Shown here in pieces: positions 1 through 6,407 of a stretch of DNA of 16,565 nt (position 1 is its first letter; every line of letters begins with the position of its first letter). The DNA comes from Rubrivivax sp. (lineage in GTDB: Bacteria; Pseudomonadota; Gammaproteobacteria; Burkholderiales; Burkholderiaceae_C), in contig JADZCL010000285.1 in assembly GCA_020851615.1 (NCBI GenBank), forward strand, positions 1 through 16,565. Direction: 5' to 3'. The notes beneath the pieces were generated by a model. The model was not told the DNA's origin, made no database searches, and worked only from the letters and a program-made list of their open reading frames with translations. Position numbers and translations under genes: made by a program.

Positions 1-1041
1 CTGCAGCTGGCGCGCTCGGTGATGAACGACAAGCAGGCCGCCGACTTCGAGCGCACCAAGGAATGCAACTTCGCCATCTCGCCTGCGGGCGTGGGGCGCT
101 TTCGCGTCAACGCCTTCATGCAGCAGGGCCATGTCGGGCTCGTCTTCCGCACCATCCCGCAGACGCTGCCCACCATCGCCAGTCTGAACCTGCCGGTCGT
201 GCTCGAGGACGTGGCGATGACCAAGCGCGGCCTGGTGATCTTTGTCGGGGCCACCGGCTCGGGCAAGAGCACCTCGCTGGCGGCGATGGTGGATTGGCGC
301 AACGAGAACTCCTTCGGCCACATCATCACGATCGAGGATCCGGTCGAGTTCGTTCACCCGCACAAGAACTGCATCGTCACGCAGCGCGAGGTCGGCATCG
401 ATACCGACGGCTGGGAGATCGCGCTGAAGAACACGCTGCGTCAGGCGCCCGATGTGATCCTGATGGGCGAGATCCGTGACCGCGAGACCATGGAGCACGC
501 GGTGGCCTTCGCCGAGACCGGCCACCTGTGCATGGCCACGCTGCATGCCAACAGCGCCAACCAGGCGCTGGACCGCATCATCAACTTCTTCCCCGAGGAG
601 CGGCGCGCACAGCTGCTGATGGACCTCTCGCTGAACCTGAAGGCGATGGTCTCGCAGCGCCTGCTGCCGCGCCAGGAAGGACGTGGCCGCGTCGCGGCGG
701 TGGAGATCCTGCTCAACACGCCGCTCATCTCCGACCTGATCTTCAAGGGCGAGGTCGGCGAGATCAAGGAGCTGATGAAGCGCTCGACCGAACTGGGCAT
801 GCAGACCTTCGACCAGGCGCTGTTCGCCCTCTATGAAGCGAACCTGGTGGGCCTGGAGGACGCGCTGCGCAACGCCGATTCGGTCAACGACCTGCGGCTG
901 CAGATCAAGCTCAAGAGCCAGCGCGCACGCAACCCCGACCTCGCCGCGGGCACCGAGCACATGCAGATCGTGGGTGATCCGCAGGCCGAGCTTGCCAAGC
1001 TCAACCCCGGCCGCCGCGCCACCGACGCCCGGCCGCGCTGA
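1..1041 (+). CDS. pilU: PilU, type IV pilus retraction-associated ATPase (5' end outside window)
   Basis: The reading frame is open from base 1, so the N-terminus lies outside the window and the GTG at 19 is not a real start. The visible 346 residues hold the PilT/PilU secretion-ATPase core: Walker A GATGSGKST at 247-273, an Asp box around IITIEDPVEF, Walker B-like DVILMGEIRD at 451-480, and the His box TLHANSANQALDRI from about 538. PilU is a cytoplasmic hexameric ATPase at the base of the type IV pilus that assists PilT in pilus retraction and twitching motility. The variant Asp and His boxes and the polar C-terminal tail after the core favour PilU over PilT; pilT would be expected just upstream, outside the window. 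Assignment as PilU rather than PilT is an inference from overall resemblance. Confidence 0.9.
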   Translation: MQLARSVMNDKQAADFERTKECNFAISPAGVGRFRVNAFMQQGHVGLVFRTIPQTLPTIASLNLPVVLEDVAMTKRGLVIFVGATGSGKSTSLAAMVDWRNENSFGHIITIEDPVEFVHPHKNCIVTQREVGIDTDGWEIALKNTLRQAPDVILMGEIRDRETMEHAVAFAETGHLCMATLHANSANQALDRIINFFPEERRAQLLMDLSLNLKAMVSQRLLPRQEGRGRVAAVEILLNTPLISDLIFKGEVGEIKELMKRSTELGMQTFDQALFALYEANLVGLEDALRNADSVNDLRLQIKLKSQRARNPDLAAGTEHMQIVGDPQAELAKLNPGRRATDARPR

Positions 1042-1052
1042 GAGCGCATCAG

Positions 1053-1075
1053 GGCCTGCCGCTTCGCGGCAGGCC
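1053..1075 (+). terminator. Hairpin after pilU, possible terminator
   Basis: A perfect 9-bp inverted repeat, GGCCTGCCG at 1053-1061 and CGGCAGGCC at 1067-1075, encloses a CTTCG loop and begins 11 bases after the pilU stop. No T tract follows, so it is a weak intrinsic terminator at best. It could instead protect the mRNA 3' end or assist Rho-dependent termination. Confidence 0.4.
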
Positions 1076-1104
1076 AGGCGCCGCTTCGTGGCACCATGCG
1101 CGGC

Positions 1105-2031
1105 ATGAACACTGCCACCAAGACCTACGCCCATACGGCCCCCCAACGGGTGGCCTTCCTCGGTCTGGGCGTGATGGGCGCGCCGATGGCCGGGCATCTG
1201 GCGCGCGCCGGCCATGCCGTGACCGTCTACAACCGCCATGCCGAGAAGGCGCTCGCCTGGGTCCGTGAATACAACGGGCAGGTCGCGACCACGCCGGCCC
1301 AGGCGGCAGCCGGCGCCGACTTCGTCTTCGCCTGCGTGGGCAATGACGACGACGTGCGTGCGGTGACGCTGGGCCGGCCGCACGCCGACGGCCAGCGTGA
1401 CGAAGATGGCGCGTTTGCGGGCATGCAGCCCGGTGCGGTCTTCGTCGACCACACGACCGCCTCGGCCGCGGTCGCGCGCGAGCTGCACGCGCTGGCCGCC
1501 GCGCGCGGCCTGGGATTCGTCGATGCGCCCGTCTCGGGCGGACAGGCCGGCGCGGTGAATGGCGTGTTGACGGTGATGTGCGGCGGCGAGCAGGCCGCCT
1601 TCGACGCCATGGCGCCGCTTGCGCTGGCCTATGGCCGCGCGGTGACGCGCGTGGGCGACAGCGGTGCCGGCCAGCTTGCCAAGATGGTCAACCAGATCTG
1701 CATCGCCGGCCTCGTGCAAGGGCTGGCCGAGGCGATTGCCTTCGGCCGCCTCGCAGGCCTGGACATGCAGCAGGTGCTCCAGGTCATCGGCAAGGGCGCG
1801 GCTCAGAGCTGGCAGATGGACAACCGAGGCCAGACCATGCTCGAGGACCGCTTCGACTTCGGCTTTGCCGTCGACTGGATGCGCAAGGACCTGGGTCTGG
1901 TGCTCGACGAGGCGCGCCGCAACGGCGCACAACTGCCGGTGACGGCGCTCGTCGACCAGTTCTACGCCGACCTGCAGCGCCAGGGCGGTGGCCGCTGGGA
2001 CACGAGCAGCCTGCTGCGCCGGCTGCGGTAG
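1105..2031 (+). CDS. NAD(P)-dependent beta-hydroxyacid dehydrogenase (3-hydroxyisobutyrate dehydrogenase family)
   Basis: The 308-residue protein has the family's full architecture. A Rossmann dinucleotide-binding motif GLGVMGAPMA lies at residues 20-29, the substrate-binding motif DAPVSGG starts at Asp140, and the catalytic Lys193 sits in GAGQLAKMVNQ. The C-terminal half is the all-helical dimerisation domain. Members oxidise 3-hydroxyisobutyrate (valine catabolism) or reduce tartronate semialdehyde or related short semialdehydes; the sequence alone does not fix the substrate, so no symbol is given. Length is normal for the family (about 290-310). Two in-frame ATGs exist, 1096 and 1105. Neither has a Shine-Dalgarno sequence, and I prefer 1105 because a -10-like CACCAT at 1092-1097 would place transcription start at that ATG. 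No valine-pathway gene is adjacent. Confidence 0.88.
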   Translation: MNTATKTYAHTAPQRVAFLGLGVMGAPMAGHLARAGHAVTVYNRHAEKALAWVREYNGQVATTPAQAAAGADFVFACVGNDDDVRAVTLGRPHADGQRDEDGAFAGMQPGAVFVDHTTASAAVARELHALAAARGLGFVDAPVSGGQAGAVNGVLTVMCGGEQAAFDAMAPLALAYGRAVTRVGDSGAGQLAKMVNQICIAGLVQGLAEAIAFGRLAGLDMQQVLQVIGKGAAQSWQMDNRGQTMLEDRFDFGFAVDWMRKDLGLVLDEARRNGAQLPVTALVDQFYADLQRQGGGRWDTSSLLRRLR

Positions 2032-2052
2032 CCGGTCGCGCCGCGGGGTGCG

Positions 2053-2676
2053 TCAGGACTTGGTCTGCAGCGAGGCCAATTCGGCCTCGCTGACGATCTC
2101 GAATACGCGCACGACCTTGCGCACGCCGTCGATCGAGCGGGCGATGTCGGCAAAGCGCGCGGCCTCGCGCTCGGTCACGCGCCCCATTAGGTAGACGACG
2201 CCGCGCTCGGTCACGACCTTGGCGGCCTGCACCTGCAAGTCCTTGGCGTCGACGAACCCGGCCTTGACCTTGCTCGTGATGACGCTGTCGCTGGTGCGCG
2301 AGCCCACGGTGCTGGCCTCCATCACCGCCAGCTCGTTGACGACCGAGCGCACGCCGTCGATGCGTGAGAGCTGCTGCTCGATGATCGCCTTGTCGGCCTC
2401 GCGCGGGACCTCGCCCGTGATCAGCAGCACGCGGTTGTAGCTGGTGGCGTTGACGTGGGCGCCCAGGGCCAGTTCGCGCACGCGGATGGCGGCCTTGAGC
2501 TCGATGGCCTGGTCGTCGACCTGTGCCCCGCTGCTGCGCCGGTCGAGCACCATCATCGTGCCGCCGAGCATTGCGCCACCCAGCAGCAGCGGCGCGCAGG
2601 CAGGCAGCGTGGTCACGGCTGCCGAAACGGCCAGGGTGGTGGCTGCCAGGCGCAGCGGCAGGCGAAGTCGGTTCAT
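2053..2676 (-). CDS. dolP: BON-domain outer-membrane lipoprotein, DolP (YraP)-like
   Basis: This 207-residue protein opens with a lipoprotein signal peptide: Arg-rich n-region, hydrophobic stretch and lipobox LPAC with the lipidated Cys at residue 27. No Asp follows the Cys, which fits outer-membrane sorting. Two BON domains follow, roughly residues 53-115 and 130-198, each with the typical alternation ending in a V-R-x-V-x-N/V-x-I/L strand (IDGVRSVVNELAV and IDGVRKVVRVFEI). E. coli DolP is an outer-membrane lipoprotein of the same plan that binds anionic phospholipids, helps envelope integrity and supports BAM. The start ATG overlaps the stop of the upstream SIS gene (ATGA), so translation is probably coupled; GGAG in GGGAGATCCTG precedes the start. 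Orthology to DolP rests on domain plan and gene order. Confidence 0.85.
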   Translation of the reverse strand: MNRLRLPLRLAATTLAVSAAVTTLPACAPLLLGGAMLGGTMMVLDRRSSGAQVDDQAIELKAAIRVRELALGAHVNATSYNRVLLITGEVPREADKAIIEQQLSRIDGVRSVVNELAVMEASTVGSRTSDSVITSKVKAGFVDAKDLQVQAAKVVTERGVVYLMGRVTEREAARFADIARSIDGVRKVVRVFEIVSEAELASLQTKS

Positions 2677-3215
2677 TCAGGATCTCCCATCAGTTGGGCG
2701 TCGACCGCGTCGATCAGGGTGTGCAGCACCAGCAACTGGGTCTCGAGCACGCGGCTTGTGCGCTCGTGCGGCACGGTGATCTGGATGTCGGTCTCGGCCA
2801 GGGTCTCACGCAGGCCGTCGCCGCTGCTGCCCACCAGCAGGACGACGGTCATGTCCTTGCCCTGGGCGGCGCGTATCGCGGCCATGCCGATGTCGAGGTC
2901 GCCCGCGGCGGCGTCGACCAGAAGAAGCAGGTCGCCGGGCAGCCCCAGGGCCTGGATCTGGCGGGCCGAGGGCGCAACGGCCAATGCGGCCAGCGGGGGG
3001 CGCGTGCGCTCGAGGCCGCCGACCAGCAGCGTCGCGGCGTGCCGTGCCAGCGCGTGTCCGCTGTCGGTGCCGCACAGCAGCAGCTTGCCGCCGGCGGTGA
3101 GCGCTTCCACGATCGCGGTCGCGGCCTGCGCAATCGGCGGTGCCAGCGCCTCGGCGGTCTGGTACTGCAGATCGGCGCCTTCGAAGAACTGCTGCTGGAT
3201 GCGCTGTTCGAGCAT
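2673..3215 (-). CDS. diaA: DiaA/GmhA-like SIS-domain protein, shortened and with altered ligand loops
   Basis: The 180-residue protein is one SIS (sugar isomerase) domain. Its N-terminus (residues 1-45) and C-terminus (VPHERTSRVLETQLLVLHTLIDAVD) match DiaA/phosphoheptose isomerases. DiaA binds DnaA and times replication initiation in E. coli; GmhA isomerises sedoheptulose-7-phosphate for LPS. Two features argue against catalysis. The loop that reads CGNGTSAANA in E. coli DiaA is CGTDSGHALA here, and the Ser/Thr-rich phosphate loop (STRGNS) is DAAAGD. It is also about 16 residues shorter, lacking the segment between the first conserved half and the ALG..GD motif. Position between yraN and dolP supports a DiaA role rather than heptose synthesis. 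The start has no Shine-Dalgarno sequence but lies eight bases after a TATGAT -10-like hexamer. Confidence 0.75.
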   Translation of the reverse strand: MLEQRIQQQFFEGADLQYQTAEALAPPIAQAATAIVEALTAGGKLLLCGTDSGHALARHAATLLVGGLERTRPPLAALAVAPSARQIQALGLPGDLLLLVDAAAGDLDIGMAAIRAAQGKDMTVVLLVGSSGDGLRETLAETDIQITVPHERTSRVLETQLLVLHTLIDAVDAQLMGDPE

Positions 3216-3223
3216 GACGCACG

Positions 3224-3229
3224 ATCATA
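3224..3229 (-). promoter_or_regulatory. Possible -10 element for the diaA-like gene (leaderless start)
   Basis: On the minus strand TATGAT lies eight bases before the ATG at 3215. A TTGAGC at 3250-3245, overlapping the yraN stop region, is 15 bp upstream and could serve as a short-spaced -35. Transcription would start at or within a base or two of the ATG, matching the absence of a ribosome binding site. Inference from motif only. Confidence 0.35.
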
Positions 3230-3246
3230 GGCGAGAGCCCAGGCGC

Positions 3247-3633
3247 TCAAGCGGCGTCGAAGGCCGCACGGATCCACTCGATGCGCTCGCCGTCGATTGC
3301 CACCACGTCGAAACGGCAGGGCGGCAGGGCGGGCAGCCGCAGCAGATAGTGCTGCGCGGCCAGGCGCAGGTGCGCTCGCTTGGCCGTGCCGACGCTGGCC
3401 GCGGCGCCGCCATGCGCCAGCCCGCGGCGGCTGCGGACCTCGACGAAGACCAGCGTGCCGTCGCGCTCGCGCAGCACGAGGTCGATCTCGCCGCCGCGCG
3501 CAAAGGGCCCGCGGGCGACTCGATAATTGCGCTCCACCAACCGCAGACCGTGTTCTTGCAGATGGGCCAGGGCGCGTGCCTCGGCTGCATCGCCGCGCGG
3601 CTTGCCGCTCCGGGTGCCTGTCTTGTCGACCAT
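3247..3633 (-). CDS. yraN: YraN family protein (UPF0102, endonuclease-like fold)
   Basis: This 128-residue protein has the conserved UPF0102 core: G-D-x-A-E at residues 14-18, then GGEIDLV with Glu49 and Asp51, and FVEVRSR with Glu65 and Arg67. That arrangement of acidic residues and a basic residue resembles the PD-(D/E)xK nuclease fold of Holliday-junction resolvases, although the cellular function of YraN is not established. The frame is open further upstream, but the ATG at 3633 is chosen because AAGGA (minus strand 3645-3641) precedes it by 7 bases and because conservation begins just after it. It starts inside the rsmI 5' end on the opposite strand. The diaA-like gene follows after 31 bases and dolP after that, so the three probably form one transcription unit. 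Confidence 0.88.
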   Translation of the reverse strand: MVDKTGTRSGKPRGDAAEARALAHLQEHGLRLVERNYRVARGPFARGGEIDLVLRERDGTLVFVEVRSRRGLAHGGAAASVGTAKRAHLRLAAQHYLLRLPALPPCRFDVVAIDGERIEWIRAAFDAA

Positions 3634-4540
3634 CGATGCTTCCTTGCTGCAGGCCGCTGCGGCCGCCGCTGCAGGCCACCAGCACCACCCCGGGGCCACG
3701 CTCTACCTGGTGGCCACGCCGATCGGCAACCGCGCCGATATCACGCTGCGTGCGCTGTACGTGCTGATGCGTGCGGACACCGTGGCCTGCGAGGATACGC
3801 GCGTCACCGCGCCGCTGCTGGCCGCATACGGCCTGAACAAGCCTTTGCTGGCGCTGCATGCGCACAACGAGAACGAGGCCGCGGCCCGTGTGTGCGAGCG
3901 CCTGGCCGCCGGAGAGGTGGTGGCCTTCGTCAGCGATGCCGGAACGCCGGGGGTCTCGGATCCCGGCGCGCGGCTGGTGGCAGCGGCCGTGGCAGCGGGT
4001 TGGCCGGTGACGCCCGTGCCGGGGCCCAGCAGCGCGCTGGCCGCGCTCAGCGTGGCCGGGGACGTGGGCGCGCAGGGCTTCGTCTTTCACGGCTTCCTGC
4101 AGGCCAAGGGCGCCGCGCGTGAGGGTGCACTGCAGGCTGTGGCTGCAGGACACGCGGCGCAGATCGTCTTCGAGGCGCCGCACCGCATCCAGGGCTTGCT
4201 GGCTGCGCTGGCGCAGCTCGTGCCCGCGCGCCACATCACGATCGCGCGTGAGTTGACCAAGCAATTCGAGGAAGTGGCCACGCTGCCTGCCGCACAGGCG
4301 CCGGCCTGGCTGGCCGCGCAGGCGCAACGCGTGCGCGGCGAGTTCGTCCTCGTGCTGCACGCGCTCGCGCCGACGGCCAGCGCTGAGGACGACCTGCCTG
4401 CAGCGGCACGACAGTGCCTGGCCGTGTTGCTGGACGAACTGCCGCTCAAGCAGGCCGTGGCGCTTGCCGCGCGCATCAGTGGCGCGCCGCGCAATCAACT
4501 CTACCGACTGGCGCTGCTGCGCCAGTCGGCCGGCGGCTGA
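3623..4540 (+). CDS. rsmI: RsmI, 16S rRNA (cytidine-1402-2'-O)-methyltransferase
   Basis: RsmI adds the 2'-O-methyl group to C1402 in the decoding centre of 16S rRNA using S-adenosylmethionine. The tetrapyrrole-methylase fold is clear: [17 protein letters not shown] near residues 29-43, ACEDTR soon after, [12 protein letters not shown] from residue 104, [12 protein letters not shown], then FEAPHRI and [10 protein letters not shown]. The C-terminal helical domain ending [11 protein letters not shown] is also typical. There is no ATG before the conserved core. I take the TTG at 3623, which gives a natural Met-Ser-Thr start; GTG at 3614 is the alternative. The N-terminal 28 residues include a seven-Ala run. 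The 5' end overlaps yraN on the other strand, so each gene's promoter must lie within the other's coding sequence. The stop is four bases from the stop of the convergent small gene. Confidence 0.92.
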   Translation: MSTIDASLLQAAAAAAAGHQHHPGATLYLVATPIGNRADITLRALYVLMRADTVACEDTRVTAPLLAAYGLNKPLLALHAHNENEAAARVCERLAAGEVVAFVSDAGTPGVSDPGARLVAAAVAAGWPVTPVPGPSSALAALSVAGDVGAQGFVFHGFLQAKGAAREGALQAVAAGHAAQIVFEAPHRIQGLLAALAQLVPARHITIARELTKQFEEVATLPAAQAPAWLAAQAQRVRGEFVLVLHALAPTASAEDDLPAAARQCLAVLLDELPLKQAVALAARISGAPRNQLYRLALLRQSAGG

Positions 4541-4544
4541 TCAA

Positions 4545-4802
4545 TCAGTTCGAGCCGCTGGCGGCGCCGGTGGCGCGCTTGGCCTTGCTGCGCTTGGCTT
4601 GCTTGGCCTTCTTGCTGGCGTGGGTCGCCTTGTGCGCCTTCTTGCCGGCGGCAGCTTCGGCGGCCGGCGGTGCCGCAGCGGGCGTCGTCGCTGCAGGCGT
4701 GGCCGGTGCAGGGGTGGCGGTGCCACTGGCCGGTGCTTGGGCAAAGGCCGTGGCGGCAGCGGCGGCCACAACGGTGCCGAGGAGGACTTGTTGCAGTTTC
4801 AT
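4545..4802 (-). CDS. Small secreted Ala/Pro/Lys-rich protein of unknown function
   Basis: An 85-residue ORF begins with a clear Sec signal peptide (MKLQQVLLGTVVAAAAATAFA-QA, written here with its likely cleavage site). The mature protein of about 62 residues has two halves: a low-complexity Ala/Pro/Thr stretch, then a strongly basic tail with repeated K-K-A, K-A-K and A-K-R units. Such small basic exported proteins recall acid-shock protein Asr or histone H1-like tails, but this is composition rather than proven homology. The ATG at 4802 is chosen over 4844 because it gives the canonical signal peptide; neither has a Shine-Dalgarno sequence. The gene is divergent from tldD and convergent with rsmI. 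No cysteine or enzymatic motif is visible. Confidence 0.7.
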   Translation of the reverse strand: MKLQQVLLGTVVAAAAATAFAQAPASGTATPAPATPAATTPAAAPPAAEAAAGKKAHKATHASKKAKQAKRSKAKRATGAASGSN

Positions 4803-4854
4803 GGTCTGCGCAAAGGCGAAGTGAATGACGCCACCACAACGCATGAAACGGCGC

Positions 4855-4868
4855 GCCTGTTGACAGGC
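4855..4868. promoter_or_regulatory. Palindrome in the intergenic region upstream of tldD, possible operator
   Basis: GCCTGT-TG-ACAGGC is a perfect 6-bp dyad with a 2-bp centre in the 138-bp region between the small secreted-protein gene and tldD. It lies about 30 bp upstream of the tldD -10-like element and about 50 bp upstream of the start of the divergent gene, where a repressor or activator of either gene could bind. No protein partner can be named. Confidence 0.3.
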
Positions 4869-4899
4869 ATGCGCGCGAGCGGCCGCGCAGCGCGCTGCC

Positions 4900-4905
4900 T
4901 ACAAT
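4900..4905 (+). promoter_or_regulatory. Probable -10 element for tldD-ilvA
   Basis: TACAAT (in CTACAATG) lies 35 bases before the tldD ATG. The same octamer occurs before the dehydrogenase gene at 9639-9646, and a one-base variant before the aroG leader. No good -35 is seen at 16-18 bp: the TTGACA at 4860-4865 is 34 bp away, too far to pair with it. Confidence 0.5.
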
Positions 4906-4940
4906 GCGCTGGCCGCTTTCTCTGTCGGCGAGGCCTGCGC

Positions 4941-6407
4941 ATGATCAGCCGTGAACCCACCCTCGAACGCCTGGCCATCGCGCAGGCCTTGTTGCTGGAG
5001 CCCTTCGGGCTCGACGAGACGGTGCTTGCCCGCGCGCTGGGCTGCATCGCGCAGCATCGCATCGACGATGCCGACCTCTACTTCGAAACCACGCGCCACG
5101 AGGGCTGGAGCCTCGAGGAAGGCATCGTCAAGAGCGGCAGCTTCAGCATCGACCAGGGCGTGGGCGTGCGCGCGGTGGCCGGCGAGCGCACGGCCTTCGC
5201 CTACAGCGACGATCTCTCCGAGGCCAGCCTGATGGATGCCGCGCGCACCGTGCGCAGCATCGGTGCGGCCGGCCAGCAGCGGCGCGTGAAGGTCGGCCGT
5301 GCCCGGTCCAAGGTGGCGCCAAGCCGCCGGCTCTACGCGACGCTGGACCCGATCGGCACGCTGGATAGCGCGCGCAAGGTGGCGCTGCTGGAGAAGACCG
5401 AGCGGCTGGCGCGGGCCAGGGATCCGCGCGTCGTGCAGGTGATGGCGGGGCTGGCGGCTGAGCATGAGGTGATGCTGGTGGCGCGTGCGGACGGCACGCG
5501 CGCAGCCGACGTGCGCCCGCTGGTGCGCCTGAGCGTGACGGTGATCGCCGAGCAGGGTGGCCGGCGCGAGGTGGGCAGCGGGGGCGGCGGCGGGCGCTAT
5601 GGCCTGGACCGCATCGACGACGCGATGATCGCGCACTGGGTCGAGCAGGCCGTGAACGCCGCGCTCACCAACCTCGAGAGCCGCCCGGCGCCAGCGGGGC
5701 AGATGGCGGTGGTGCTAGGTCCGGGCTGGCCGGGCGTGCTGCTGCACGAGGCCGTGGGCCATGGCCTGGAGGGCGACTTCCACCGCCGCCGCAGCAGCGC
5801 CTTCACCGGGCGCGTGGGTCAGCGCGTGGCCGCGCGGGGTGTCACCGTGCTCGACGACGGCACGCTGCCCGACCGCCGCGGCTCGCTCAACGTCGACGAC
5901 GAGGGCGCACCGTCGCAGCGCAACGTGCTGATCGAGGACGGCATCCTGCGCAACTGCCTGCAGGACAGCCTGAACGCGCGGCTGATGGGTGTGGCGGCAA
6001 CCGGCAACGGGCGTCGCGAGAGCTACGCCCACGCGCCGATGCCGCGCATGACCAATACCTACATGCTGGGTGGCAAGACCGATCCGGCGGAGATCGTCGC
6101 CAGCCTCGAGCGCGGCCTGTACGCGACGAACTTCGGCGGTGGCCAGGTCGACATCACGAGCGGCAAGTTCGTCTTTTCGGCCAGCGAGGCCTTCTGGGTG
6201 GAGAAGGGGAAGATCCTGTATCCGGTCAAGGGCGCGACGATCATCGGCAACGGGCCCGATGCGCTCACGCGCGTGAGCCTGATCGGCAACGACATGCGCC
6301 TGGATGACGGGGTGGGCATGTGCGGCAAGGACGGACAGAGCGTGCCCGTGGGCGTGGGTCAGCCCACGCTGCGTATCGAGCGCCTGACCGTCGGGGGCAC
6401 TGCTTGA
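4941..6407 (+). CDS. tldD: TldD metalloprotease subunit
   Basis: The 488-residue protein is a full-length TldD. Its hallmark zinc site HEAVGH starts at His269 (HExxxH), followed by GLEGD and by the conserved stretches NVDDEG, NCLQDSLNA, RMTNTYML and EAFWVEKGKI. TldD pairs with TldE (PmbA) to form a heterodimeric protease that degrades unfolded peptides and processes ribosomal peptides such as microcin B17 and the CcdA antitoxin; TldD supplies the zinc-binding residues. No tldE/pmbA is in the window, as is usual for unlinked copies. The frame extends far upstream to 4464 but conservation starts at the ATG at 4941, preceded by a modest GAGG. The stop overlaps the ilvA start (TTGA). Confidence 0.95.
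   Translation: MISREPTLERLAIAQALLLEPFGLDETVLARALGCIAQHRIDDADLYFETTRHEGWSLEEGIVKSGSFSIDQGVGVRAVAGERTAFAYSDDLSEASLMDAARTVRSIGAAGQQRRVKVGRARSKVAPSRRLYATLDPIGTLDSARKVALLEKTERLARARDPRVVQVMAGLAAEHEVMLVARADGTRAADVRPLVRLSVTVIAEQGGRREVGSGGGGGRYGLDRIDDAMIAHWVEQAVNAALTNLESRPAPAGQMAVVLGPGWPGVLLHEAVGHGLEGDFHRRRSSAFTGRVGQRVAARGVTVLDDGTLPDRRGSLNVDDEGAPSQRNVLIEDGILRNCLQDSLNARLMGVAATGNGRRESYAHAPMPRMTNTYMLGGKTDPAEIVASLERGLYATNFGGGQVDITSGKFVFSASEAFWVEKGKILYPVKGATIIGNGPDALTRVSLIGNDMRLDDGVGMCGKDGQSVPVGVGQPTLRIERLTVGGTA

Noticed and set aside
3647..3678. Direct repeat GCTGCAGGCC near the rsmI start
   Set aside because: It encodes the Ala run of RsmI and is adequately explained by repeated GCN codons.
2455..4122. 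Long rightward open frame (555 codons) opposite dolP, the diaA-like gene and yraN
   Set aside because: It is antisense to three recognised genes, has Arg/Ala/Ser-rich composition typical of GC-rich shadow frames and no recognisable domain.
2849..4498. Long leftward open frame (549 codons) across rsmI, yraN and the diaA-like gene
   Set aside because: It is another shadow frame over well-supported genes; composition is low-complexity and no motif is seen.
4860..4865. TTGACA as a -35 box for tldD
   Set aside because: It is 34 bp from the TACAAT at 4900, and no -10 lies at 16-18 bp from it. It is better explained as the centre of the palindrome at 4855-4868.
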